Below, in pieces: positions 22,952 through 34,080 of a stretch of DNA of 64,000 bases; the first letter of the stretch is position 1; every line of letters begins with the position of its first letter. This DNA is from Periconia sp. R9002 (taxonomy: Eukaryota > Ascomycota > Dothideomycetes > Pleosporales > Periconiaceae). Location of the stretch: positions 124,001 to 188,000 of the forward strand of contig JAMAHW010000027.1 in assembly GCA_023627715.1 (NCBI GenBank), read 5' to 3'. The notes beneath the pieces were generated by a model that had not been told where the DNA came from, ran no database searches, and was given only the letters and a program-made list of their open reading frames with translations. Made by a program: the position numbers and the translations under genes.

Positions 22952-25041
22952 ATGTTCAAAAAGAAGCCGAATGTACGCCGCATGCGCGCATTATTCGCTC
23001 TTTACTCATATTGCGCAGATCAAACCCCTCAGTCCCCTGAAGTCATCAGATCGCCGTAGGACCGCCGACCAGATCATTTCAGACTTTGGCATCCAGGTAC
23101 CAGCTGAGGACAATCTTGACCCGGAAAACAAAGCTGCTTCTGGAGCGGGACTCACGGCGCTGAGAAGATCGCTCCTGCCCGAAAATGCTCTCTCCGCACG
23201 CTTCACCACCACCGCAGGCCCGGACTTGAAGCAAGTCTCAGGAACCATATACGTAGGCAGTCACGAAGGAACCAGCAATGAGTTGAGAATATTATGGGTC
23301 AAATCCAATGACAAGATGTATCCTACAGGTCCGTTTTCATCCCTGATCTCCCCCCTTTAAGCTTCTCTGTTGATTGTATCTAGTCTATACCCTCTGGCAC
23401 AACCCTCACATCATCCCACTCCTCTATACACCTCAATTTGTCGTCGAGAAACTACAGGGCGGCGCAGATCTCATGACTCCGGGTCTTCAACGCGGGCCTC
23501 CTTTTCCATCAAACGCCACTAAAGGCGCCATCGTTGCCGTTGCATCTCTCGAGGCACCGACAGTCCCCATGGCGGTCGGTACATGCGAGATCGATATTAG
23601 TTCCTTGGAAAAAGTGCAGGGTCTAAAGGGGCATGCCGTATCAACATTCCATTGGGCAGGTGATGAGTTATGGTCTTGGAGTTCAGAAAGCAAGCCAGGG
23701 ATCCAACCCCCCACCCATATCGAAGGCTGGAATGATGAGGGAGCAGACGACGACGGAGCTCTTGCGTCGCAGGCAGAGGCTTTGAATCTCGAAACCCAGG
23801 ATGGCGGCGTGACTCTTGACGCTTCGCCGGCAGAGCGATCAGCTGCTGAGAAAGCACAAGGCCTTGAAGGTGAAGACCCGCCGTCGCTCAAAGATTCCGT
23901 CGAGGTGGTTGATGAAAAGGAATTGTCGCAAAAAGGTAAGTGAGCTGATTAGGTTTTGCAAGCAAACTTTTGACCCAAACCAGAGATTGATGATGCCTTC
24001 CGAGATGCGTTTCTGTTTGGCGTACGGTTCCACATGGATCACAACAAAGACCACCCCACTTACGGCCTCGATTTCCCCCTCTCGCAATCCAAGGTCATGT
24101 CACTCTTGGTGCAGCCTTTCCTCCCAACTTACACACCCGCCAGGACTGCTTCGCTGCAAATCAAGAAAACTAGCTGGAAAAATATCCGCAAGTTTATCAA
24201 ATACCTTGATAAACAACAAATCATCAAATCGAAAGACCAGAACGGCAACGAGACAGTCATCCTCGATATTGACTTTAAAGATCGTCATGTGGAGGCTTTC
24301 GTCCCATATCGACTTCCCAAGAAGCATGCACCTACTTCAGCTACTGTGAATGGCAAACCGGCTGCCCCCCTAGCTGCTGAATCCGCAGTAGGTCAACAAC
24401 TCAAAGTCCTCTCTCTACTGCGACCCAAAGAAAAAGTCGCGCCGATATTGGTGGCGACGAATTCGGACCCACGCGGTCTTTACACGCCTTCAGAACTTAA
24501 GCAGATTTTGACGACGTATATCGAGGCGGAAAACTTGGTATCCACAAAGAACAAACGACTCATCAACATCAACCCACAGCTTGCGGATGCCCTTCTTGGG
24601 TCATCGGCTGCAGACAATGCAGCCCTTGCGTCAGGTTCCATTGCCCGCGACGCGCTCGCTGAACGGATGTTGGCTGCCTCATCGCCTTTTCACACCATTC
24701 TCCGCAACAATGCCAAGGTCTCTGAATCGAAGCCAAAGGCAGGGGCGCCGCCGAAGATTCATATCACCATGGAGAAGCGTAGTGGCTCCAAGACGGTCAC
24801 TCGGGTGAGTGGACTGGAAGTATATTTCATCGCCCCGCAGCCACTTGCGGACGAACTGAAGAAAACGTGCGCTGGCAGCACAAGTGTGGATCAATTGCAA
24901 GGCAGCAGTCCTAAGAACCCGGTCATGGAGGTCATGGTGCAAGGGCCACAATCAGATGCCATCATCAAGGCCCTGGAAAAGAGGGGTGTACATAGGAATT
25001 GGATCGAAGTAGTTGATAAGACCAAGGGGAAGAAAAAGTAG
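22952..25041 (+). CDS. TMA64: eIF2D / Tma64-like translation factor (PUA and SUI1 domains)
   Basis: Exons 22952..22972, 23019..23328, 23384..23935, 23984..25041; 646 aa. eIF2D/Tma64 binds the 40S subunit and acts in ribosome recycling and non-canonical initiator tRNA delivery. Seen in order: the N-terminal MFKKKPN-IKPLSPLKSSDRR segment; the PUA domain (about 95-185, MYPTVYTLWHNP joined over intron 2, then KGAIVAVASLEAP); an acidic linker; the winged-helix/SWIB-like middle (IDDAFRDAFLFGV, SWKNIRKFIKYLDKQ); and a C-terminal SUI1/eIF1-like domain (RSGSKTVTRVSGLEVY, ALEKRGVHRNWIEV). The first exon codes only seven residues. All junctions restore the known family sequence. Confidence 0.93.
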
Positions 25042-25395
25042 CAAAGGGGACAGAAGCGCTCCGACCCTGCGGAAACCGGTGTCGCTCCAGCTCCGTTTCT
25101 TCACGGAATTCCTGTAGCCTCGGTTGGCACACGCTGGTAGATGAGAGGATTAATAAACACCAAGTCTTACAGCCCCAAATACTGAAGCGCAGAAGAACGG
25201 CGTTGTGTAGAACATGATGAACAGCTCGCCCTTCATGGCACGGGACCGGCGTTTCACAGGCACCGAGCCTCGGTTCACGAGCCAGACGTGCTAACATACA
25301 TAGGTACAAGAAAAGGCGTAAGACATGCCCAATTTGGACATCAACGTGAGACTTCTTGGTATTATCTGCGCCTTATCCGCCTAAGCACTTTCCCC
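25042..25395. other. Short intergenic gap
   Basis: About 350 bp between two plus-strand genes, holding the TMA64 3' end and the next promoter. Nothing else is seen. Confidence 0.5.
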
Positions 25396-26611
25396 ATGTT
25401 TCGTCCACCTTATCTTCTTTCCTTGGTGGTTTTCCTTGCTGTGATTCCCAGCGTTCTCGCAGTTTCGTTTTTCAACACCACAGAAATGGCGCCTGCTCTG
25501 AGCGTGCTCGCTACCTCGATACAGAGCACTTTCGCGCAATGGGTGCAGTCCGTCATCAGAGGCCCAGGGGCTGTCTGGAAGATCTTGGCCCTTGTATTCG
25601 CTCTGGGTAATATCAAGAATATGACCTTTGTATGGCATGTACGTTGTCACCTTTCCCACCCATCCCGTTTCCCCACCCCCACGCTCTCCTCCCCCATCGC
25701 CGCCGCGATAACATGAAGAGGGCGAACTCATACTATAACAACACAATACTGATCAAAATGGCAACAACGAACAGTATCGCTTCTTCAAAGCCTACACGTA
25801 CCACCTCTACCGCCAGCCCACCAAGATCCCTCCGTCCGCGCTGTTCCAACCCGTCGTAACCACCTCCCACACCCCCATTACCGAAATGGACTACAACATG
25901 CACAAATCCAACTCGACCTACTTCGCCGACATGGACATTTCGCGCACGCACCTCTTCAGTGCCATTGTGCGCAACGCGATCCTCAAAGCTGAGAAGCTCC
26001 AGTTCGCCGAGAAGCAAGCCCGCCGTGGGCCTGTGGGAAAACTCTTTGGCAGCCTCGGTTTGTCGTGGCCGCGCGCCGCCGGCGACGGCACTACGGGATA
26101 TATGATTGCGCTCGGGGGTGTCAGTTGCAACTTCAAGCGCGAGATCCTGCCATACAAGAAGTACGAGATGTGGACGCGTTTGCTGACCTGGGACCGCAAA
26201 TGGTTCTATCTGGTTACGTGGATTGTGAAGCCCGGTTATGGACAGGCACCTTCATTTACTCTGCAGCCGTGGCGCAAAGTTAAGGGAAAGAAAGACAGGA
26301 GTGAAGAAGAGCTATCTAAGGCGGTATATGCGACGGCGATTGCGAAGTACGTTATCAAGAAGGGAAGGATTACAATCCCTACCGAACAAGTGCTGTTTGA
26401 TGCTGAGATGGTGCCCGAGAAGCCTGAAGCCTGGGTATATAACGAGGCTGCAGCAGAGAAGAAGGATGGCGAGTGGGATTGGGACGTCATTGAAAAGGAA
26501 AGGAGGAAGGGTCTAGCGTTTGCGGAAGCATTCTTGAGCTTGGATGGGCTACACGAGAAATTTGACGGTGGAAAAGGAGGAGTTTTGGGCGAGTTTACGG
26601 ATTTGTTCTGA
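25396..26611 (+). CDS. THEM6-like thioesterase-fold (4HBT) protein
   Basis: Exons 25396..25638 and 25775..26611; 359 aa. The N-terminus starts with a hydrophobic signal/anchor (LLSLVVFLAVIPSVLAVSFF) and has another hydrophobic stretch around IRGPGAVWKILALVFALGNIKN. The second exon begins YRFFKAYTYHLY and contains TEMDYNMHKSNSTYFADMDISR, the arrangement of hot-dog-fold THEM6-like proteins, with the DYNMHKSNSTY stretch where the active-site region lies. The C-terminal half is fungal in character and ends LHEKFDGGKGGVLGEFTDLF. The 136-bp intron has an ATACTGAT branch point. Probably ER or membrane linked. Catalytic activity on acyl-CoA is not shown by the sequence. No gene symbol is justified. 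Confidence 0.78.
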
Positions 26612-27451
26612 TGAATGAACGAACGAACGCGTGTGTGACGAGCGTTTTGTTACATTGCATGTTATATACCATTAGACCCACCGGTTTGTATAGATTCTAT
26701 CCAGTTAGGGCATGGTGGGAAACCATGCGGGTGCAGGTACCTATGTACCTAGGTACGTACGCCTTTTTGAATAGATGTAGAGCAACTTCAACAACTCCAG
26801 CATTCACGCTGCCCTTTGCTAAAAGGTGTAGACGCTTTACCAGCGAATACAGTGTTTTACATGTGGCCTTGAAATCTAACACTTCCGAGGTCCTCTATGG
26901 GAGACTCAACGTTTCATGATGACCGTTCTTCCCAACATCGATTTTCGCCTTGTGTGGCATTGCATTTAAGGCCCTTTCATCGTATAGAAGTAGCATGGCT
27001 TAGATGTCATGAGATACCCTGGTGGATACATCTCTCGTCATTTACTCTGGTGCTTATCTTTCCAAGGCTCGATGCGCAGCCAGGTGAGGCATCCCGATTG
27101 TAGACACACACAGCCAACTAAGCCGAAACAAGTTAGCCAGTCGTAGACAGCCACCTTCTCGACCTCTCGCCATCATCTATTACCACTTCACCAGCCCTGC
27201 ACCGCACTTTCACCGGTTTCTTGGCTTAAAGGGGCCGTTCACCAGGCCTCGCTGGCGGCGAGGTTACGACTGATTGGTTTCCGTCTCGCCTCGATCTGTT
27301 GGTGCATCTAAGTACCGGTTCAAGTTGCAGCGTCGTTTAATACGAGAATCAACGACGTTTGCATGCACTTCAGTCTACTCGAACTTCTCGAATGGTCCTC
27401 AACTAACTTCAGTCACTCTCATTAACTTACTCTACATACAAAAGGCCCAAC
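26612..27451. other. Intergenic, with a perfect palindrome
   Basis: An 840-bp gap with GAAC repeats just after the stop codon and the perfect 12-bp palindrome GTACCTAGGTAC at 26745-26756 flanked by more GTAC words. It also holds the presumed promoter of the CaaX-protein gene. No gene is supported. Confidence 0.5.
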
Positions 27452-28864
27452 ATGGCAGAACCTGATATGGTCCTGATATCGGAACTTCTGGAGGAGATAT
27501 CGCGGAACCCTCCAGCGGTCGCGGCACGTAAACTGCTTGCCGAGCATTACGTGGCTGTAGGATGGCTCGATGCGGCATCAGATATGGTCACTGAGCTAAA
27601 GACATTGGCTCCAGGCGATTCAGACATTGTACGACTGGCGGAAACACTGGAGCGAAAACCACAACTTCCCACCAATGAACCACCTATCCTTCCACGAAAA
27701 TCGACAGCCAGATATACCAAAGCGCAAACGAGGAAGCCAGTGAACCAACCACCCCCTCAATTGCACGGAGATTTGGCTGCTACCAGAAAGGATCTGACAG
27801 ACGGATATACGGCACTCCGCTCAAAGGCTACAAACATACTGGCAAATCTGAAACGTCTATCTACACTCCAGAAGAACTCTAGAGTCTCCTTACCATCAAA
27901 AGATACATCGAGGATCGAAGCCATTCTAGAAGGTAGGAGCACAGAGACTAAGCGGACAAGTGCACCAGGCAGCATTCGTCAAGTCGCTCGTACCATCATG
28001 TCCAACCCAACAAAGGCGACCGACTTGGTCATAGCAGATCTCGAAGATACCATGCGTTGGACCCGCGAACCCAATGGTGTATCCTCGGATGCAGACGACG
28101 ACACGGTTCGAGATGCGCTAGTCAAAAGAGTTCGAGCATTAGAGTCAAGCCTACCAGAGAAGCTGAAAATACATGGTGAACTAGGTCTCATGCATGTGGT
28201 ACATGAGAACATCGAGAAGGCATACGCTAATGACGAGACTATGTATGGGGACGACGTCAGGGATATACCACGTGAAGATTTCTATGTTACGGAGGACAAC
28301 TATGCTTGGGATCTGACTGAACTGGTGAAAGCAATTCAGGCTAACGGAGGAGTGATGCGCAACCCCCTGAGCAGAGACATGTTCACACCCAAGGATGTAC
28401 GTGGTATTTTAATGCACCCCGAAGGCAAGTCACTCGCAGCACTGCAACTACAACAGCATGAGATGGCAAAAGGTGTCCGACTAGCAACAATCGAGGAAAT
28501 GGAGAAATTAGCAGTTGTGCTGCTGGATGATCAAAGCCAGGATCAACTGCCCAGTCGAGTTGCTGTCGATCAATTTCTTCTGCATGTCGCGACCTGTAAG
28601 TACATGGTACTGTTTGGCTATTCAACTAAACTAACGAATATAGTACCTGAACCGGAGCAAAAAGCCATTGACGGTCTGCGATGTCCTGCCCGCGATTCGC
28701 ATACTGGGACCCTGTACGATTTCACTATTGGGGAGGCTGTCCGCGATGCCAAGGGAAATCGAGTCTGTTTCCATAAAACCGGAGATTTCATACAACAAGC
28801 TGCAAAGTATTTGCGGAAGAACCAAGGCGTGGCACCGGATTCTGCTGCTTGTCTGTTGATGTAA
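27452..28864 (+). CDS. Unknown protein with TPR-like start, U-box-like segment and CaaX end
   Basis: Exons 27452..28595 and 28644..28864; 454 aa. Not a family I can name. The N-terminus (about 10-65) looks like a TPR-type helix pair (LLAEHYVAVGWLDAASDMV). A basic, disordered and helical middle follows. Residues about 290-350 (WDLTELVKAIQANGGVMRNP and LSRDMFTPKDVRGILMHPEG) resemble a U-box/RING-like fold of the form NPLSR-x-x-FTP-x-DV. The C-terminus is CLLM, a good CaaX box with Met, predicting farnesylation and membrane attachment. The 48-bp intron (GTAAGT, ACTAAC branch, TAG) is in frame without a stop; removal joins HVAT to LPEPEQK. Domain assignments are suggestions only. Confidence 0.7.
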   Translation: MAEPDMVLISELLEEISRNPPAVAARKLLAEHYVAVGWLDAASDMVTELKTLAPGDSDIVRLAETLERKPQLPTNEPPILPRKSTARYTKAQTRKPVNQPPPQLHGDLAATRKDLTDGYTALRSKATNILANLKRLSTLQKNSRVSLPSKDTSRIEAILEGRSTETKRTSAPGSIRQVARTIMSNPTKATDLVIADLEDTMRWTREPNGVSSDADDDTVRDALVKRVRALESSLPEKLKIHGELGLMHVVHENIEKAYANDETMYGDDVRDIPREDFYVTEDNYAWDLTELVKAIQANGGVMRNPLSRDMFTPKDVRGILMHPEGKSLAALQLQQHEMAKGVRLATIEEMEKLAVVLLDDQSQDQLPSRVAVDQFLLHVATCKYMVLFGYSTKLTNIVPEPEQKAIDGLRCPARDSHTGTLYDFTIGEAVRDAKGNRVCFHKTGDFIQQAAKYLRKNQGVAPDSAACLLM

Positions 28865-29803
28865 TGATGCAGAAGTGCCGGCGGTTGGGTGCGAGGAAGA
28901 AGAAAGTAGGTATGAAAGGCACACCAACACGCATCTGAATGTATTACACCCGCCCATGATTTCCAGAAAACAGCAAAGATATTAGAACAAAATGAAGCAT
29001 ATTGCAAATTTCTAAAATCCTTGAGGCTACCTAAGCTCCTGCTGCATAGAATCTTCTGTCGCCTACCTGAGTGGGAACACAGACAAACACCGCCTAAGGC
29101 GGTCTTCAACCAGCGCAAAGCCACAACCATGCCCCCTTGCATCCTTCAGAACATTTTGATTTGCTTGTACAGAGTCAAATGTGTTAGTTCTTCGGCACGC
29201 CTTACCGTATTAGCTCGCCGGTGAAAGTGGCGGGTTAAGCCTTGCACCGCCCACCTCGTACCTTGGGCTGGGATCTCTACGACCAGCGCACCTTGGCCAG
29301 CCACACCAAACCCCGGTTGGTCACGCTTGAAGCCTGATTGTTAGAATAATCGTACATATATATGTAAGAGATGTCCAGTGGAAGGGATTGTGTTTATGTA
29401 ATGGATGCTTTTTCCTCGAAACCCGAATCTTGAAAGTATAGCTCCTTAATCTTTGCTATCTTCGGTCGTTTTTTATGCCTTTCCACATGTGGTTGATGAG
29501 TTTATATGATCCATTCACTGTGAATTAGGAGTACTGTTGATCTTTAACTACTAAAAAATTGTGTTCATCACTTGTACAGATACTCCTGGCCAGTACTTCC
29601 ACTTTCGCCTCTCTGTGCGGAGTACAAAATCACGAATAGAAAAACCGTGGTATCGGGATTATACAGGCGTATAATTTTCCAAATACCTAGGAAGTGCCGT
29701 TGGTCGAAGTCCCATCATAACATCAAGATACCGCCGAGTTGGTATCGCCAGGAAAATTCTTCCGCACACACATACACACACGAGAACGACGACATATTTC
29801 AGA
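28865..29803. other. Intergenic, upstream of the PARP-domain gene
   Basis: A 939-bp gap between two plus-strand genes. AT-rich around 29340-29580, then pyrimidine/CA-rich just before the start codon at 29804. A minus-strand frame at 28618-29142 overlaps the preceding gene antisense and is rejected. Confidence 0.5.
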
Positions 29804-32800
29804 ATGGCAACCTATACCCACACCTCTCTCGAGGCCCCTCGAGAAAGCACCATGCGCCTCCCCTCCTGGTCCAAAAAAACAATCTTCTCGCGCCAAAGCC
29901 CACGCGAACAATGGCACGAAAGCCTCACCAACACGGCTGGCTCCCTCCACCCATCCGACCCTCTTTTCCCCTGGCCATTCCTCCGAAAGCACACCGACCA
30001 CTACCTGAAACGAAAAGGCAAATTGTCGACGGTAGAAACAGAGCGCAAGCTCGCTGCCTTAATCGAAGAGCACGGAGCGAAAGATATAGCGATCGCGGCG
30101 TGCGGCCATGTTATGTCGCAATCGTCACTGAGAGCGCTGCTGAATGTGGAGCTCTGTGTAGCGCCCGTGAGCTATCTAGGGTTGGATATGTATTTGCAGT
30201 CGCTCATTGCAATGAATTTCTACTCTATGCAAACCTCCAGTATATTCGAGACGCAGTGTGCGAAGGCTCTTTTGCCGTATGCAAAAAGCGGGAATGACGC
30301 GGCGGGCACCTATCTGGAAGGTGTCTGTACACTGCTTCGGACCTTTGAGATCCTCGACGCAAAATACCTAGCCGGTTTTGAGGTCCTTGCTCAGCGGGCT
30401 ACCCGGCACTTCGGTATGCAGCTTGAGGGAATGAGACTGAGGTGTGATTGGGCCGCTGCCTATACAGCCGTGGCGTGGATGCGGAGGCTAGTTTCCGACC
30501 AGTCTTCGAATGAACAAAGAAGTAGCGCAAGATTAACACCTGAGAAGTTGCTAGATGGACAGCTTCCTTCGTGGAGGGTCTGGGCAGCTTGGAGGCCAAA
30601 CCTTGCTAGATTATCAGTAATGCAGGGTGTTGAAGCTGAGAAAAGAGGGATTTTGGCGGATCATATGGCATTGGAGGGGCCTGACTTCTTTGCTGGGATG
30701 GGAAGGTGTCTGAGAGATGGAATAGTGCTGCGGTATGAGGGAAAGAAGAGTATAACTAGGTTCAATAGTGTGCTTATTGAGGTGTCGAGCTCCTCTAAGG
30801 AAGAGTTTGCTGAGATAATGAACCGGATAGGGAACGCGTTTGAAAAGGCTCTACAGATTAGAGAAGGACCTTTCCACTTGTTTGTCGAGCTTGCAATCAA
30901 ACGACCCATCACCAAACGCGCGATACAACTTCTGGAAGCAACTAGCAAGATCAAGGACACACCAGGATGGCATATCCACAGAGCTTCGCTGGAACTTTAC
31001 TTAATTCACGATGGCTACCTCGGAGGAAAACACCTAGTATCACTGCAACACATTATATGTGCATTAGACGACCCATCTGGCCAGGAATTAGCAGGCGTAT
31101 TCTCACGACCATGGCTGATCAGCGGCATCGAAGAGGCAATCTCCCAATGCAAACACGTTATTCACACATGCATCACAGATGGTCTGTCATGGTTCAACCT
31201 ACTCGACGAATTTCACACGTTCTGTGTAATCATTAAAGAATCGCGGTTCTGTTACCCACGGATGTGCCCTCCGACAAAGGTTCAGTTAGAAGTTATCCCT
31301 ACGAAGGAAGAGCTCAGAATCATAGAGCAGATCTATAAATCAGCGACACGTGAAGAAGAATACGATGCCGGTTTGCCTTTAGGAGTCAGAAGTGAGACGA
31401 TCAAGAACGCGATAGAGGCATGGTGCAGAGATCGTTTCATGGATCAAGGAACCATGGCACCATTGTCGCAACGCACGGTAGAAGCAATCACGTACATCTG
31501 GCAGAACACAACAGAAAGCGAGGAAATCGGCTCCAAGCGTAGATCACTGACATTCCTGGCCTCTAGGTTAGCAGGATCAGACCGGAAACTCCAGTGTATG
31601 TGCTTGGAGCAAATCATGAGGCTCTCCGACGATTTTGTTAGCCGGGTGACAGCTCTTCTTCGAAATTATTATGTCGAAGACGAGAGAAAAGAGGGATTGC
31701 AGTCTCCACCGCTAACACAAGAAGAGAGTTGCATCGAACTCACTCATCTTCTCATGATCACCAAAGAAGCGGAAGCTTTGCAATGCTGGAGGAGAATGCT
31801 TTACAAAATGATCGAAGCACTCCCGCACGGGACCCTCGTCGACGTTTCTCTGGAAAAGCTCAGCGCAGATGGATGGGCAAAGTTCATGTTTGATCTCAAT
31901 ACGTTATGCGGCGACCTCGTAACTCGAGAATCCCCCTGCCACTCTACCTTCCGAGCAGATTGGGTACGCGAGATCCTTGGATTGATACCTACTCTGGTAC
32001 GACTGGAAACCGTTCTTCAGGATCGGTCATGCGTGAAGATGATATTGAGAGGACAAAAGGAGGCTCAAGATAATCACATCTTCGATATCTTGACGAGTTT
32101 GACTTGGGCTACCAATGGCCCGGCGGAGAGACTCATGCAGCACATCGCGGGATTACTCCCGCGGAAAGACAAGCAGCCAGCGCAGATTTCGGCGTGTTTG
32201 GAATCGCTCATGGGCGCGACGCCCGAGGGTTTAGATGCTTGCGAGCACCTTTGGGACGCGAGTTGTAAAAACAGTGGCACGCAGGAAGGACCCGCGGAGA
32301 ATCGTCTGTCCAAGGCTCCATCGACTGCTTCGTTTGACACTGCGATCACACACTTATCTGCAAAGCCGCTCCCAATGCCTGGCTTGGACTTATCTGCAAA
32401 TGACGAGGACACGGTGGTGATGGAGGTCACGGTCGCGGGCTGGCTTCAAGATGATGATATGCTTGACGATGATAAAGCTGCTATTGAAGCTTTGGCCAGG
32501 TTATTAGGTCTGGTATGCTATAAACATCGAATACCGGAACAAAAACTGGTCATAGCGAGGAGATTCTGGGAAGAGGAAGAGGCGAGACTGTTTGAAGAGC
32601 TTGAGAGGTTAAATGGCTTATCTAAAGCGCTCAAAAAGGAGGATCCTACCGGTGAGTTAGTTCTGATATCTTATTCGCGCGAAGAGACTCCATACTAAAT
32701 GAATGCTATACAGGTACAACAGATTTACTCGCTCGTTTGGGTATCCCGGATATCAGCCTCCTGGATATAGAGCTAGCTGAGCTTCCAGTAGAGATAGCCG

Positions 32801-34080
32801 GAGCGATCGAGAAGCATGGCGAGAACGAGATTGAAATGAGTTTCAACCTCAACTCATACACGCCATTGCAACGGAAGGGTTTCGGGATAGGAGACGCAAA
32901 GACACTTTCAGTGCGGCTGTTTTTGGACTATGCGGGTCAAGCACCCCCGGGGTTCTGCGTGCATCTCTACACAGACGAGGATATCCAAAGTCAAGACGAG
33001 GATCATACACCTTGGGTTTGTCTACGCGGCTACCGTGAACCGATAGGCAGCTATTGCACGGGATTAATGAACCCACTGACGTGGCAGCTAAGTCGGATCC
33101 TGCACCGCAAGCTCTCACGAAAAAGGTGGGAAATCGTCGCCCTCTACAAAATCCTGAAGAAGTGTGTGGAACATTTAACCCAGCTCTGTATCGTATGCGG
33201 ATCAGCCGCTCACCCCGAGAACATTAACCTCCGCCGCTCGCAGCCGTGCAACTCGACAGCATGCGCAACTGTATGGCGCACGGCACCCATCGACGTGCGC
33301 ATCCCCGAGCTCCGCCATGACATCTTCGCAGCAGACTTCGTCCTCACTTCTGTCTATGTTGCTGCGCAATCCGGCAACCTCAAATTCCTGCCAAGCTGCC
33401 CAATCCAAAACACCGAAACGGTCAAATGCATCTTGAACAAGCTCCCGTCCCTGAGCGACATGAGCCAACGCCTCGACATCGTGGAAGCCCTCGCCGACTG
33501 CCACAAAGATGCCGAAAAGCTGCTCACGTGGGCGTTCGGGCACTTTGGCGGCTATCTCGCGTCCGCGAAGGGCCTTTTGAAAGTCCCTTCTATGCCAACT
33601 GGGACGCATCAATTCGTTCTCGCGTCCGCGTCCCCGACGCTTGAATCTGGCTTTGCAACACACAAGGGAAACAGCTCCGATTTCGATATCTTCTGGCATG
33701 GAACCTCTCTCGACCGCCTCCCGTGCATCTTGAACGAGGGTCTCCGCGTGCTCTCCGGCACCGCCCTTCAGCGCCTCGGCGCCGCGTACGGTAGAGGTAT
33801 CTACCTGGCAGAACACCCGTCACTGAGTCTTTCGTATGCTCCACCGGCTATAAGCTGGAGAAACAGCGGGTTAAACGGCATGAGGTTATTGCTGGGCTGT
33901 GAAGTTCTGTTCAATGGGGGAGCGAATGTAGCTAATGGGATTAGAGTGGTCACTGATGAGAGGAATGTAATGGTGAGATATATGTTTTTGCTGCCGAGGG
34001 ATTCGGTTGCGCCGGTGCCACAACATGTTATGCCAGCTATGAAGAGTGCGTTGAGTGCGTTAAGGAGTGGCGCTGCTTGA
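29804..34080 (+). CDS. Large protein with C-terminal PARP catalytic domain (PARP6/8/16-like)
   Basis: Exons 29804..32651 and 32714..34080; 1404 aa. Residues about 1240-1400 carry an ADP-ribosyltransferase fold: WHGTS (H1278), then AAYGRGIYLAEHPSLSLSYA (Y1308), and a last strand NVMVRYMFLLP where PARP1 has its catalytic Glu. That third position is not Glu, which suggests mono-ADP-ribosylation, as in PARP6/8/16. A Cys cluster precedes it (C1108, C1111, C1128, C1133) and could bind zinc. Residues 1-950 are mostly helical and match nothing I recognise. Acidic patches lie near 870-890. The intron (62 bp, GTGAGT...ACAG) joins DPTG to TTDLLARLGIPDIS. Targets unknown; the PARP call is firm, the N-terminal role is not. 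Confidence 0.82.

Noticed and set aside
28618..29142. 174-codon minus-strand frame after the CaaX gene
   Set aside because: It overlaps the coding end of the CaaX gene antisense and shows no known domain.
33202..33816. 204-codon minus-strand frame within the PARP gene
   Set aside because: It is antisense to a conserved catalytic exon and has no independent features.
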